Assembly: GCA_020854035.1 (NCBI GenBank)
Contig: JADZGE010000078.1
Coordinates: forward strand, 26,767-90,766
Direction of reading: 5' to 3'
Origin: Burkholderiales bacterium
GTDB taxonomy: Bacteria > Pseudomonadota > Gammaproteobacteria > Burkholderiales > SG8-41
DNA: 64,000 bases
Positions 17,781 through 26,965 of the stretch are shown piece after piece. A model generated the notes under the pieces. The model did not search any database, was not told the origin of the DNA, and was given only the letters and a program-made list of their open reading frames with translations. Made by a program: the position numbers and the translations under genes. The first letter of the stretch is position 1; the number at the start of each line of letters is the position of its first letter.

Positions 17781-19448
17781 TTGGATTCCTCCTCGGTACA
17801 TGACGTCATCGTGATCGGCGCCGGCGCCGGCGGCATGACCGCCGCCAGCGTCGCGGCGGCGGAGGGCCTCTCGACGCTCATCCTCGAGAAGGCGGCGCGG
17901 GTCGGCGGCACGACCGCGGTGTCCGGCGGCATGGTGTGGATTCCCGCGAACCCGAAGATGCTCGCGGCGGGGCTCGCGGACACGATCGACGACGCTAGGC
18001 GCTACCTCGCCCACGTCGTGCCCCCGGGGTTCCATCACGAGTTGCGGGAAGCGTTTCTCGCGCGCGCGAACGAAGCCCTCGCGTACCTCGAGGCCCGCAC
18101 GGCGGTGGTCCTGAAGCCGGTGCCGTTCTATCCGGATTACTACCCGGATGCGCCCGGCGCGACGCCCGGCGGGCGGGTGATGGAGCCGGTCGCCTTCGAC
18201 GCGCGCGAGCTGGAACCACACTTCGGGTTGTTGCGCCCGCCGCTGCCCGAGTTCACCATGCTCGGCGGGATGATGGTCGATCGCGCCGACATCCCGCATT
18301 TCCGCAGGGTACTGCGCTCCGCCGCGTCCGCGCTGCGCGTCGCGCGCGTGGTGGCGCGCCACGCGCGCGACCGGCTCTCCTTCGATCGCGGCGCGCACCT
18401 CGTGCTGGGCAATGCGCTCGCGGCGCGGCTGCTGAAGTCCGTGCTGGCGCTCGGCGTCGAGCTGCGCACCTCGACCCGCGTCGCCGCGCTCGTGCTCGAC
18501 GGCGGGTGCGTCGCCGGCGTCACGCTCGCGGACGGCAGCCTGATCCCGGCCCGCCGCGGCGTGGTGCTGGCGGCAGGCGGATTTTCGGGCGATCCCGGGT
18601 TTCGCGCGCGCTATCTCCCGCCCGGGACCGGGCCATCGTCCGCCGCCTGCCCCGACGACTCGGGCGACGGGCTGAGGCTCGGCCTTGCCGCCGGCGGCCG
18701 CATCGTCGAGGAAAACACGCACAACGCGTACTGGACGCCGGTGTCGCGATTCACGCGGGGAGACGGGACCCCGGCGGTCTTTCCCCACACGGTGACCGAC
18801 CGCGGCAAGCCGGGAGTCATTGCCGTAGACGGCAGCGGCCGGCGCTTCACCAACGAGGCTGTCTCCTACCACGAGTTCGTGAAGGCCATGTTCCGCGCGC
18901 GCGCGATCCCCGCGTTCCTCGTCTGCGACCGGACGGCAATGTGGAAGTACGGCCTCGGCGCCATCAAGCCCTTCGCTCTGTCGCACGGTGCGCACGCCGC
19001 GAGCGGCTACCTCAGGCGGGCGGCCTCGATCCGCGCGCTGGGAGAGACGCTCGGCATCGACCCGGCTGCGCTCGAGGCGACCGTGCTGCGCTACAACGAG
19101 GATGCGCGCGCCGGAGTGGACCGCGAGTTCGCGAAGGGCGCCGACGCCTACGGAAAGTACGTGGGCGACCCGGAGCATGCGCCCAATCCGTGCGTGGCGC
19201 CGCTCGCGCGGAGCCCGTTCTACGCAGTCGTCCTCCACCCGGGCGATCTCGGCACCACCGCGGGCCTGCGCACGAACGCGAACGCCCAGGTGCTCGATGG
19301 CGCGGGCGAGCCGATCGCCGGACTCTACGCCTGCGGCAACGACATGAGCTCGATCATGAACGGCGCCTATCCCGGCCCCGGGACGACGCTCGGTCCGGCA
19401 CTGACGTTTGGCTACATCGCCGGGCGGCATCTCGCGAGCGGCGCATGA
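17781..19448 (+). CDS. FAD-dependent 3-ketosteroid-dehydrogenase/fumarate-reductase-type flavoprotein
   Basis: A 555-residue flavoprotein. The dinucleotide-binding motif is VIGAGAGGMTAASVAA at residues 10-25, followed by EKAARVGGTTAVSGGMVW. The C-terminal flavin-contact region NDMSSIMNGAYPGPGTTLGP is diagnostic of the fumarate reductase/KstD superfamily. The YPGPGTTLGPALTFGYIAG form is close to 3-ketosteroid delta-1-dehydrogenases, but no other steroid genes are present, so substrate remains open. The start is the TTG at 17781, because an in-frame stop lies shortly upstream and no ATG or GTG precedes the dinucleotide fold. A transporter gene follows 25 bases downstream. Confidence 0.82.
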   Translation: MDSSSVHDVIVIGAGAGGMTAASVAAAEGLSTLILEKAARVGGTTAVSGGMVWIPANPKMLAAGLADTIDDARRYLAHVVPPGFHHELREAFLARANEALAYLEARTAVVLKPVPFYPDYYPDAPGATPGGRVMEPVAFDARELEPHFGLLRPPLPEFTMLGGMMVDRADIPHFRRVLRSAASALRVARVVARHARDRLSFDRGAHLVLGNALAARLLKSVLALGVELRTSTRVAALVLDGGCVAGVTLADGSLIPARRGVVLAAGGFSGDPGFRARYLPPGTGPSSAACPDDSGDGLRLGLAAGGRIVEENTHNAYWTPVSRFTRGDGTPAVFPHTVTDRGKPGVIAVDGSGRRFTNEAVSYHEFVKAMFRARAIPAFLVCDRTAMWKYGLGAIKPFALSHGAHAASGYLRRAASIRALGETLGIDPAALEATVLRYNEDARAGVDREFAKGADAYGKYVGDPEHAPNPCVAPLARSPFYAVVLHPGDLGTTAGLRTNANAQVLDGAGEPIAGLYACGNDMSSIMNGAYPGPGTTLGPALTFGYIAGRHLASGA

Positions 19449-19473
19449 CGCGGGCGCGCCGCGCGCCTGGGCG

Positions 19474-20688
19474 ATGAGCGCACCCCCGGGGCGGGACCCG
19501 TTCGTCCTCGCCGTCTGCGCGCTCGGTATCGCGCAGATCACGGCGTGGGGCACATCCTTCTACTGCCTCGGCGTTCTCGCGAAGCCGATCGTCGCCGACA
19601 CCGGCTGGAGCCTCTCCCTCGTCTACTCCGGCTTCACCGTCGCGCTGCTCGCGATGGGCATCGTTTCGGCCTGGGCCGGCCGCGCGATCGACCGACAGGG
19701 CGCGCGCGCGGTGATGGTCGCCGGCACGCTCATGATATCGGCGGGTCTTTACGCGCTCTCGCGGGTCGAATCCGCGGGCGCGTGGCTCGCCGCGTGGTTT
19801 TTTCTCGGCATCGGCATGCGCCTCGGGCTCTACGACGCCGCCTTCGCGGCACTGGTGCAGGTGGTGCCCTCCCGCGGGCGGCTCGCGATCTCGTACCTGA
19901 CGCTCTTCGGCGCGTTCGCTTCGACCGTCTTCTGGGTGGTCGGCCACTACTTCAACGAAGCGGCGGGCTGGCGGCAGACGCTCGTTTACTTCGCCGCGAT
20001 CAATTTCGCCGTCTGCCTGCCGCTCAACTGGATCGGGCTCTCGCGCCGCGAAGCGCCGGGGGACGCCGCGCGAGCCGGCGCGGCGGAAACCGCCGCCGGC
20101 CCCCGGCCGATGGAGGGCGCGAGGCGCCGCGTCGCGCTCGCGCTCTTCGCGCTCGTGATGTCTTTGAACAGCTTCGTCTTCGGCGTGGTGTCGGTCCAGC
20201 TCGTGCCGCTCCTGGAGGCCGCCGGCCTCGCGACGGCGGCGGCGGTGTGGGTCGCCTCGATGAAGGGCTTCGCGCAATTCGGCGGGCGGGTCGTCGAGCT
20301 CGTCTTCGGCCGGAGGCTGCACGCAATCACGGTGGGACGGATCGCGATCGGATTCCTGCCCGCGTCGTTCCTGCTCCTCGCCTTCTCCGGCGGCGAGGTC
20401 GCGGCGATCGTCACCTTCACGCTGCTCATGGGCGCCTCGCAGGGCGTCATCACCATCGTGCGGGGCGCGGTGCCGCTCGCGCTCTTCGGCCCGCAAGGCT
20501 ACGGCGCGGTGCTGGGGCTCCTCGCCACGCCCGTGCTGATCGTGAACGCCGCCTCGCCGACGCTCTTCGCGCTGATCGTCGACCGGTTCGGCTGGGGTGT
20601 CGGGCAGGTCGTGTTGATCGGGACCTCCGCCGCCTCGTTCCTTGCCATGGAGTTGATGTCGCGCTGGTACGCGCGGTCGCGGGAGTAG
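19474..20688 (+). CDS. MFS transporter
   Basis: A 404-residue membrane protein with about 12 hydrophobic segments and the central cytoplasmic loop near residue 195. GRAIDRQGARAVM matches the loop 2-3 signature of the major facilitator superfamily. It resembles the monocarboxylate/organic-acid branch rather than drug exporters, but that is only an impression. It follows the flavoprotein by 25 bases and probably moves a substrate or product of that enzyme. It ends at the family B inverted repeat. Confidence 0.85.
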   Translation: MSAPPGRDPFVLAVCALGIAQITAWGTSFYCLGVLAKPIVADTGWSLSLVYSGFTVALLAMGIVSAWAGRAIDRQGARAVMVAGTLMISAGLYALSRVESAGAWLAAWFFLGIGMRLGLYDAAFAALVQVVPSRGRLAISYLTLFGAFASTVFWVVGHYFNEAAGWRQTLVYFAAINFAVCLPLNWIGLSRREAPGDAARAGAAETAAGPRPMEGARRRVALALFALVMSLNSFVFGVVSVQLVPLLEAAGLATAAAVWVASMKGFAQFGGRVVELVFGRRLHAITVGRIAIGFLPASFLLLAFSGGEVAAIVTFTLLMGASQGVITIVRGAVPLALFGPQGYGAVLGLLATPVLIVNAASPTLFALIVDRFGWGVGQVVLIGTSAASFLAMELMSRWYARSRE

Positions 20689-20692
20689 CTTC

Positions 20693-20864
20693 CATCTCAC
20701 GCAAAGACCGCAAAGCACGCGAAGGGATGCGAACGCCCGCAGAAGGAACTGAACAGTAGGAAACAGAGGCAACCGAGGCATTGCGCCAGACTGCGTTTGC
20801 TCCGTTGCCTCCTGTTCGATCCAGGCGAATTTCTTTGCGGTCCTGGCGGTCTTTGCGTGAGATG
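20693..20864. repeat. Nested inverted repeat (family B) between convergent genes
   Basis: The outer arms are a perfect 19-base match: CATCTCACGCAAAGACCGC at 20693-20711 and its complement at 20846-20864. An inner imperfect pair (AACAGAGGCAACCGAGGCA near 20762 and its partner near 20801-20819) is nested inside. The right outer arm ends immediately before the minus-strand hydrolase stop codon. Confidence 0.75.
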
Positions 20865-21764
20865 TCAGAACGGCAGGTCGATGCCCTGCGACTTGAAGAA
20901 CGCCGCGACCGCCGCCGTCCAGATCGGCCTGCCGGCGGCGGACGGGAAGACGCCGTGCCCGCGCCGCGCGGGGAACGGCGGGATAACCGCCAGCTCGCCG
21001 CGGCCGCCCGCCTTTCGGAAGCTCTCGAACCAGATTCCCTGCACGCGGGGCCCGATGTATTCGTCGTTCTCGGCGTAAAACCACAGCACGGGGACGGCGA
21101 TCTTCGGCGCGATGTCCTCGAAAACGCCGGCGAGCCGGTCGGCCGCGCAGGGCTCGCCCGGCCGCGTGTCGGGATTGCCGCCGCGGCCCATGGAGAACGC
21201 CAGCACGGCGGCGAGTCCCGGCGGCCGCTTCGAGGCCGTGTAGACGGAGGCGAACCCGCCCGCGCTTTGCCCGGCGAGGAGCCAGCGCTTCGGATCGAGA
21301 TCGGCGTGGGATTTCGCCCATTCCACGGCAGCGAGAAGATCGAGCGCCGCGCCCTCTCCCGCGCGGCGGAAGTCCGGGCGACTGCAACCGCCGTAGGCGT
21401 CCCCCAGGCGCTCCCCGCCGCTCGCGCCATAGCCGCGCCGCACGGGCACGACGACCGCATAGCCGCGCCGCACCCACTCGCGCGCAACGCCGGCATACCG
21501 GACGCGGCCGATCGCGCGGTTCGCTTCGATCGAGGTCGCGGTGCCGTGGCTCACCACCACCCACGGAAACGGGCCGCCGCCCTGCGGGCGGAAGGTCGTG
21601 ACGACGATACTCGCATCCGCCGCCGGCACGGGAATGCGGTGAACCGCCTCGCGCAGTCCGGCGTCGAACGTCTCCGCGCGCCCGATCGCAGCCGAGAGGA
21701 GGAGTGCCGCGAGGACACTCGCCGCCCCGCGGCGGCCCGGCCGCCCCGCGCCTGCGCTCACCAC
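20865..21764 (-). CDS. Secreted alpha/beta hydrolase, dienelactone-hydrolase-like
   Basis: A 299-residue hydrolase with an N-terminal signal peptide (ASVLAALLLSAAIGRA). The nucleophile is the serine of AGQSAGGFAS, the acid the aspartate of AENDEY, and the base the histidine of RRGHGVF. The SHGTATSIEANR strand provides the oxyanion loop. The domain arrangement fits the dienelactone-hydrolase/acyl-peptidase group; the substrate is unknown. No ATG is available, and the start is one of two adjacent GTG codons (21764 or 21761), with GGGGA about six bases upstream. The next gene upstream on the same strand is a short-chain dehydrogenase. Confidence 0.75.
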   Translation of the reverse strand: MVSAGAGRPGRRGAASVLAALLLSAAIGRAETFDAGLREAVHRIPVPAADASIVVTTFRPQGGGPFPWVVVSHGTATSIEANRAIGRVRYAGVAREWVRRGYAVVVPVRRGYGASGGERLGDAYGGCSRPDFRRAGEGAALDLLAAVEWAKSHADLDPKRWLLAGQSAGGFASVYTASKRPPGLAAVLAFSMGRGGNPDTRPGEPCAADRLAGVFEDIAPKIAVPVLWFYAENDEYIGPRVQGIWFESFRKAGGRGELAVIPPFPARRGHGVFPSAAGRPIWTAAVAAFFKSQGIDLPF

Positions 21765-21916
21765 CCCGGTTCCCCACTTTCGTCGCAAGGGGTCAGGCCT
21801 CCGAGCAGGGATCCTGGGAGTCCGACCCCTTACGACCCCTGGTTTCTCCTCTGCGTCCCTGGCGCCCTTTGCGTGAGGTCGAGGCCTCCCGCAGGATTGC
21901 GTGACAGCTTCGAACC

Positions 21917-22672
21917 TTACCCGCGGCCGACGAAGGGCATCTTCGTCGCCATGATCGTCATGAACTGCACGTTCACGTCGAGCGGGAGGTTCGACATGAA
22001 GAGCACCGCCTGCCCGACGTACTCGACCGGCATGCGCGGCTCGGGCTTCATTTCGCCGTTCGCCTGGCGCACGCCCTGCGCCATGCGTTCGGTCAGCGGC
22101 GTCACGGCGTTGCCGACGTCGATCTGGCAGCACGCGATGTCGTACTTGCGCCCGTCGAGCGAGAGCGTCTTGGTGAGCCCGGTCGCGGCGTGCTTGGTTG
22201 CGGTGTAGGGCGCGGAGTCCGGGCGCGGTGCGTGCGCGGAGATCGAGCCGTTGTTGATGATGCGCCCGCCGCGCGGGTCCTGATCCTTCATGATCCTGAA
22301 CGCTTCCTGCGCGCAGTAGAACATGCCGTTCAAATTCACGTTCACGACTTCCAGCCACTTCTCGTGCGTGAGGCCCTCGAACGCGACGCCGGGAGCGTTG
22401 CCGCCCGCGTTGTTGAACACGACGTCCACGCGGCCGAAGGTGGCGACCGTCTTCTGGAAGAGCGCCTTCACCTCGGCCGGCTTGCTCACGTCGGTCGGCG
22501 CCGCGAGCGCGCGCTTGCCCGCGCCGGATTCGACGACGACCCTCTCCAGCATGTCCGCGCGGCGTCCGGCGAGCACGCAGCTCCAGCCATCCTTCAGGAA
22601 CGCCAGCGCGCTCGCCTTCCCGATGCCGGTGCCCGCACCGGTGACGACCGCGATCCCCTTGCTGTCCGCCAT
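21917..22672 (-). CDS. Short-chain dehydrogenase/reductase
   Basis: A 251-residue classical SDR. The cofactor motif is TGAGTGIG at residues 11-18, and the arginine pair at 37-38 suggests NADP preference. NNAG is at 87-90, and the catalytic set is Ser143, Tyr156 and Lys160 (YTATK). The C-terminal tail PFVGRG lacks the usual TG..DGG closing strand, which is unusual for the family. GGGAGAG about six bases before the ATG supports the start. It lies between an acyltransferase-transporter fusion and a secreted hydrolase on the same strand. Confidence 0.88.
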   Translation of the reverse strand: MADSKGIAVVTGAGTGIGKASALAFLKDGWSCVLAGRRADMLERVVVESGAGKRALAAPTDVSKPAEVKALFQKTVATFGRVDVVFNNAGGNAPGVAFEGLTHEKWLEVVNVNLNGMFYCAQEAFRIMKDQDPRGGRIINNGSISAHAPRPDSAPYTATKHAATGLTKTLSLDGRKYDIACCQIDVGNAVTPLTERMAQGVRQANGEMKPEPRMPVEYVGQAVLFMSNLPLDVNVQFMTIMATKMPFVGRG

Positions 22673-22785
22673 GGTTCGCTCTCCCGCAGTTTGTTGAAGA
22701 GGGCCGATGGTAGCGCACCGCCGCCGCCGCCGCGAGCGCGTGCCGGAGGCAGACTCCCGGCTGGATGGATCCGCGGTCAGGATTC

Positions 22786-24681
22786 CTACTTCCACTCGCC
22801 CCGCAACCCGAGCACGAGCTCGCGCAGTCTCTCCGGAGTCGCGGCGGCGGGCGCCACTCGTTCGCCCACCGCGAGCCGGATGCGCGGGAAGAGGCCCGTC
22901 ACCTTCGCGTGGCTCCGCGCGAAGAGGCTCTGCCACAGTCCCGAGAGCGCCATCGGCACGACCGGCACCGGCGTGCGGTCGAGTACCTGCCGTATCCCGG
23001 GGCGGAACGCGCCCAGCTCCCCGTCCGGGGTGAGACGGCCCTCGGGAAAGATGCCCACCAGTTCCCCATCCGCCAGCGCCCGGGCGATCCCGTCCCAGGC
23101 GCGCTCGAGGAGCGCGGCGTCTTCGCGCGCGGGGGCGATCGGGATCGCGCGCACGGTGCGGAAGAAGAAGGAGAGGAGCGGGATCGCGAAGATGCGGTGA
23201 TCCATCACCCAGCGGATCGGGCGGCGGCACGCGGCGGAAATCACGAGCGCGTCCACGTACGAGACGTGGTTGCACACGAGGACCGCCGGGCCCTCCTCCG
23301 GGATGCCGTCGAGCCCGGTCTTTCGCAGGCGGTAGACGCTGTGGATCAGTATCCACACCATGAAGCGCATCAGGAATTCCGGCACCAGCGTGTAGATGTA
23401 GGCCGCGACGAGCGCGTTCATGAGCGCGGCCGCGAGCAGGATCTCCGTCACCGCGAACCCGAGCCTGATGAGCGCGATCGCCACGGCGGCGCCCGCGACC
23501 ATGAAAACGGCGTTGAGAACGTTGTTGCCGGCCACCACCCGCGAGACGTGGTGCCGCTCCGTGCGGCTCTGGATCAACGCGTAGAGCGGCACGATGTAGA
23601 AGCCGCCGAACAGGCCCATGAGGAAAAGATCCGCGATCACGCGGACGTAGGGGCCCGAGAAGAGCGCCCACGTCGAGGCGAGCGCGCCGCCGGGCAGCGC
23701 AAGCGAGGCGAAGTAGAGGTCCACGCCGAAAACGGTGAGTCCGATCGAGCCGAAGGGCACGAGCCCGATCTCGACCTTGTGCCCGGAGAGGCGCTCGCAG
23801 AGGAGGGAGCCCGCGCCGATGCCGAGGGAGAAGGTCGCGAGGAGCACCGAGACGCTCATCTCCCCGCCCGCCAGCACCGACTTGGCGTAATCCGGGAACT
23901 GCGACAGGAAGAGCGCCCCGTAGAGCCAGAACCAGGATACGCCCAGTATCGAGAGGAAGACCGTGCGGTTGCCGCGAATGTAGCGGAAGTTCCGCCACGT
24001 CTCGCGCAGCGGATTCCAGTCGATCGCGAGCGCCGGGTCCGCGGGCGGCAACCGCGGCACGAAGCAGCTCGCGGCAAACCCCGCGAGCGCGAGACCGACG
24101 ACGGCGACCGCCGCCGCGGCCGGGCCGCTGCCCGCGAGCGCCGCGAGGACGCCCCCCGCGATCGTGCCGAGCAGGATCGCGACGAAGGTGCCGGTCTCGA
24201 CGAGCGCGTTGCCGCCGACGAGTTCCGTGTCCTTGAGCGTCTGGGGGAGCAGCGAGTACTTGACCGGCCCGAACAGCGTTGCCTGCGCGCCGGCAAGGAA
24301 GAGAGCGGCAAAGAGCGCCGCGAGGCTGCCGGCGAGAAAGCCCCACGCCGCGAGCGCCATCACCGCGATTTCGAAGGCCTTCGTCGCGCGGATCAGACCC
24401 GACTTCTCGTACTTGTCGGCGATCTGCCCCGCGCTCGCGGAGAAGAGGACGAAGGGCAGCACGAAGAGACCCGCCGCGAGGTTGACCAGCACGCCGCTAC
24501 CGGCTTCCCCGCCGCTGCCGCCGAAGCGCGCCGCCCGGAAGGTGAGGAAGACGACGAGCGCGTTCTTGAGGAGGTTCGAATTGAACGCGCCGCAGAACTG
24601 CACGAGGAAGAACGGGCCGAAGCGGCGCTCGGCGAGCAGCCGGAACTGGTTCGACTCGGGCGGCGGGGAGGCGGGGCTCAA
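22786..24681 (-). CDS. MFS transporter fused to a 1-acyl-glycerol-3-phosphate acyltransferase (LplT-PlsC type)
   Basis: A 631-residue fusion. Residues 1-425 form a 12-segment MFS domain with the lysophospholipid-transporter signature [19 protein letters not shown]. Residues 430-631 are a PlsC acyltransferase with NHVSYVDA as the catalytic NHxxxxD box, [10 protein letters not shown] as the phosphate-binding box and VVPMALSG as block IV. This matches the LplT/Aas lysophospholipid salvage system with transporter and acyltransferase in one chain, but without the AMP-ligase domain of long Aas proteins. The TTG at 24681 is the only plausible start; its ribosome binding site is weak. Confidence 0.88.
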   Translation of the reverse strand: MSPASPPPESNQFRLLAERRFGPFFLVQFCGAFNSNLLKNALVVFLTFRAARFGGSGGEAGSGVLVNLAAGLFVLPFVLFSASAGQIADKYEKSGLIRATKAFEIAVMALAAWGFLAGSLAALFAALFLAGAQATLFGPVKYSLLPQTLKDTELVGGNALVETGTFVAILLGTIAGGVLAALAGSGPAAAAVAVVGLALAGFAASCFVPRLPPADPALAIDWNPLRETWRNFRYIRGNRTVFLSILGVSWFWLYGALFLSQFPDYAKSVLAGGEMSVSVLLATFSLGIGAGSLLCERLSGHKVEIGLVPFGSIGLTVFGVDLYFASLALPGGALASTWALFSGPYVRVIADLFLMGLFGGFYIVPLYALIQSRTERHHVSRVVAGNNVLNAVFMVAGAAVAIALIRLGFAVTEILLAAALMNALVAAYIYTLVPEFLMRFMVWILIHSVYRLRKTGLDGIPEEGPAVLVCNHVSYVDALVISAACRRPIRWVMDHRIFAIPLLSFFFRTVRAIPIAPAREDAALLERAWDGIARALADGELVGIFPEGRLTPDGELGAFRPGIRQVLDRTPVPVVPMALSGLWQSLFARSHAKVTGLFPRIRLAVGERVAPAAATPERLRELVLGLRGEWK

Positions 24682-24815
24682 GAGGCGGCTCGCTCCGCTT
24701 CCGCGGCGGTGACCCAGCGGCAGCCGCTATCGTCGTACGGAACACCGACTTGCCGGCGCCGGGCGGTCAAGGGACGACTCAGCGAATTCTCGGCGGGCAT
24801 GTCCGCGGGGAACTC

Positions 24816-25148
24816 CTAGTGGACGATTCGCAGCGGCGGCGCGGGCCGCGGGCCGACGTTGACCAGCACGACCCGGTTGCCCAGCAGCACGAGCCCGCCC
24901 TTCCTGCGGTTGTCGCCGGTGTCGCTGAACTCGAACTCGTACGCACGCCTCACCAGCACGCGCCCGTCGTGATCCCGGGCGAGCGCGAGCCCCGCGATGG
25001 CGACGGTCGCGTCGAGGAGCTGCAATCCCTCCGCGCCGCAGGCGGCGCGCGCCGCCTCGAGGGCCGCTTCGCGCGCCTTGAGGCTGTCGAACCAGAGCCA
25101 GCCGAGCGCTGCAAGCGCGACGATCGCGAGTATCTCGAAGACGGGCAT
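24816..25148 (-). CDS. DUF3301 family membrane-anchored protein
   Basis: A 110-residue protein with one N-terminal membrane segment (MPVFEILAIVALAALGWLWF) and a small soluble domain. RAYEFEFSDTGDNRRKGGLV is the signature I associate with the DUF3301 family, whose function is unknown. The ATG at 25148 is preferred because the family normally begins MPxxE followed by the membrane helix; a longer frame to 25181 adds eleven unstructured residues. The cytoplasm or periplasm placement of the soluble part is not clear. Confidence 0.75.
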   Translation of the reverse strand: MPVFEILAIVALAALGWLWFDSLKAREAALEAARAACGAEGLQLLDATVAIAGLALARDHDGRVLVRRAYEFEFSDTGDNRRKGGLVLLGNRVVLVNVGPRPAPPLRIVH

Positions 25149-25273
25149 GCGACGGAGTGTAGCGCTTGCAGCGAGTAACAAGTGGGCAGGGGACAGTAGA
25201 CAGTAAACAGTCTCCGGTAGCCCCTACCGGGTCGCCGGCCGCCGGGAAGCCAACACTGGCTACCGCCAACCAA

Positions 25274-25315
25274 CTACTGCAAACTAGCTACTGCAAACTA
25301 GCTACTCCAAACTAG
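25274..25315. repeat. 14-base tandem repeat, three copies
   Basis: CTACTGCAAACTAG is repeated three times, the third with one change, in the spacer between divergent genes. The whole spacer 25165-25345 is built of related CAGTGGGCAG/CTACTG words and is a degenerate family A element (compare 7606-7706). Confidence 0.8.
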
Positions 25316-25351
25316 CTACCGCCCACTTTCCACTGACTACTGGATACCCGC

Positions 25352-25927
25352 ATGGCGCAAATCAGGCGCGTGGTCACCGGCCACGATTCAAACGGCAAGG
25401 CAATCGTGCTCTCGGACGGCCCGGTGCCGACGGTGCACGCGAACCCGATACGTCCCGGGCAGTTGTCCTTCGAGGTCTGGAAGACGCACGCGACGCCGGT
25501 GCCGATCGCCGCGGCGGAGCCGGAGCCCACGACGGGCCCGCGTTCGCTGCAGCCGCCCCGCAACGGCAACGTCTTTCGCATTTCCATCGTTCCGCCCGAG
25601 ACCGAGGAGACGCGCAAGCTCACGCCGGATGAGGCGCGGGAGCTGTTCAGGCAGAGCGGTGCGGGGGACGCCAACACGTTCGGACGCGGCGGGCGCCACC
25701 CGATGATGCACCGAACCGAAACCGTGGACTACGCTCTTGTGCTGGAGGGCGAGATCACGCTGATCCTCGACGAGGGCGAGGTCGAGTTGAAGCAGGGCGA
25801 CGTCTGCATCCAGCGCGGCACGAGCCACGCGTGGAGCAACCGCTCCGGCAAGCCCGTGAAGATGCTCTACGTGCTGATCGACGGGAAGTTCGCGCCGGAG
25901 CTCGAAGGGAAATTCTGGGCGGGATAA
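25352..25927 (+). CDS. Cupin-domain protein
   Basis: A 191-residue cytoplasmic protein whose C-terminal half is a single cupin barrel: HRTETVDYALVLEGEITLIL is motif 1 with the histidine and glutamate metal ligands, and DVCIQRGTSHAWSNRS is motif 2 with the second histidine. The N-terminal 70 residues may form a second, degenerate barrel. Proteins of this type are often annotated as gentisate-dioxygenase-like or regulatory cupins; I cannot assign a reaction. It starts seven bases after a repeat-derived leader, so its promoter may lie within the repeat. Confidence 0.8.
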   Translation: MAQIRRVVTGHDSNGKAIVLSDGPVPTVHANPIRPGQLSFEVWKTHATPVPIAAAEPEPTTGPRSLQPPRNGNVFRISIVPPETEETRKLTPDEARELFRQSGAGDANTFGRGGRHPMMHRTETVDYALVLEGEITLILDEGEVELKQGDVCIQRGTSHAWSNRSGKPVKMLYVLIDGKFAPELEGKFWAG

Positions 25928-25974
25928 TCGCGTGTGATTCGCCGCGGGTGAGGCGTCCCTGACGGAGCGTCGCA

Positions 25975-26178
25975 GTGAAGCGTGTCCACCGAAGCGCGCA
26001 AACCATTGTCATCGGCGCGTGCGTCGCCGGCTCGATGATCGGTGTTTTTGCGGCCTGCTCCGGCGCCAATCCGGGCAACCTGTGCGGCCTCCACGGCGTC
26101 TTCGGAGCGGGGCCACTCGCGACAGGGATCGCGCTCTTCGCCCACGGCGTCTGGTGGAATCGCAGGGTTCCGCAGTGA
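25975..26178 (+). CDS. Small membrane protein, unknown
   Basis: A 67-residue protein starting at GTG 25975, with GGAG about eight bases upstream. It has two hydrophobic stretches (TIVIGACVAGSMIGVFAAC and GPLATGIALFAHGVWW) joined by a short loop with two cysteines. I do not recognise the family. Its TGA overlaps the GTG of the next gene (GTGA at 26175-26178), which implies translational coupling. Confidence 0.5.
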   Translation: MKRVHRSAQTIVIGACVAGSMIGVFAACSGANPGNLCGLHGVFGAGPLATGIALFAHGVWWNRRVPQ

Positions 26179-26633
26179 ATCGGCGTTCCGGCATAGCCGC
26201 GCGATTCTGGCTCGGGATGTTCCTTCCGGCCCTGCTCCTGGCGGTGATGACGATCTTCATCGCCCTCGTGGGCGGCAAGGGTAGGGGCTTCGCCGGGATC
26301 TTCGTGCTGATCGCCGCTTTCGTCGCGGTTCCCGGGACGATGCTCGCCAACGGGTGGCTGCTCTTCGTCAACTGGCCGCCCGTTCGACTCGTCCTCGCCG
26401 GGATCGCCCTGCCGCTCGTCATTGCCGCGGTCATGGCGATCTGGGTCCGGAGTCCCGACGGCCCGGCGCGGCAGGGCGACGCAATGATGGCGCCCATCGT
26501 CCTGCTCCTCAAGGGCGCGGGAGCGTATCCGCTGGCGTCGTTCCTGCTGTGGGCGCTCGCGATCGCGGGGCTGATACTCGCCGCGCGCCGCCGCTACATT
26601 CGAGGCGAGGCCGCGGCCCGAACCGGCCCGTGA
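26175..26633 (+). CDS. Multi-span membrane protein, unknown
   Basis: A 152-residue protein with four predicted membrane segments (around residues 12-30, 38-58, 66-85 and 118-138) and a basic C-terminal tail. It begins at the GTG that overlaps the stop codon of the preceding small membrane protein, so the two are probably made together and may form a complex. No motif lets me assign a function. Confidence 0.55.
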   Translation: MNRRSGIAARFWLGMFLPALLLAVMTIFIALVGGKGRGFAGIFVLIAAFVAVPGTMLANGWLLFVNWPPVRLVLAGIALPLVIAAVMAIWVRSPDGPARQGDAMMAPIVLLLKGAGAYPLASFLLWALAIAGLILAARRRYIRGEAAARTGP

Positions 26634-26646
26634 ATTGCCGCCAGAA

Positions 26647-26781
26647 ATGAAACCGGAAGCAAGGCCGTTCGACGCCGGCGCGGAGTTCGGCACGCCCGGG
26701 CGCTGCTTCGTCGTCGATCTGTCCAGCACGCCCGATGACCCGGCGGTCCGGACCTCGTCATTCTCGCGATGCGAGGGCTGA
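26647..26781 (+). pseudogene. N-terminal remnant of a cupin gene
   Basis: Forty-four codons from an ATG to a TGA read EFGTPGRCFVVDLSSTPDDP, the usual opening of a small cupin family (xFxTPExCxIxELSN..DDPAVS), then break off into unrelated residues. The barrel with its metal ligands is missing. The interval 26634-26965 otherwise shows no gene. Confidence 0.45.
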
Positions 26782-26965
26782 AGGACATCCCCGCGGCAGG
26801 GAAGGAGGGCGCTCGTCCGTCCGTGGCGACTGGGCAGCATGCGTCAAGAAGTCCCTGCACATCCTTCCGGTGTGATTTCGGATGTGAGGTTGCGCATGGC
26901 GGCTCTCCCGGATATGTTGAAAGGCATTCAACGCAGCGCGGGCAGCGCCCACGGAGCTCAACGCC

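Noticed and set aside
25274..25315. Three 14-base direct repeats as a CRISPR array
   Set aside because: The units are contiguous with no spacers and far too short; it is a tandem repeat.
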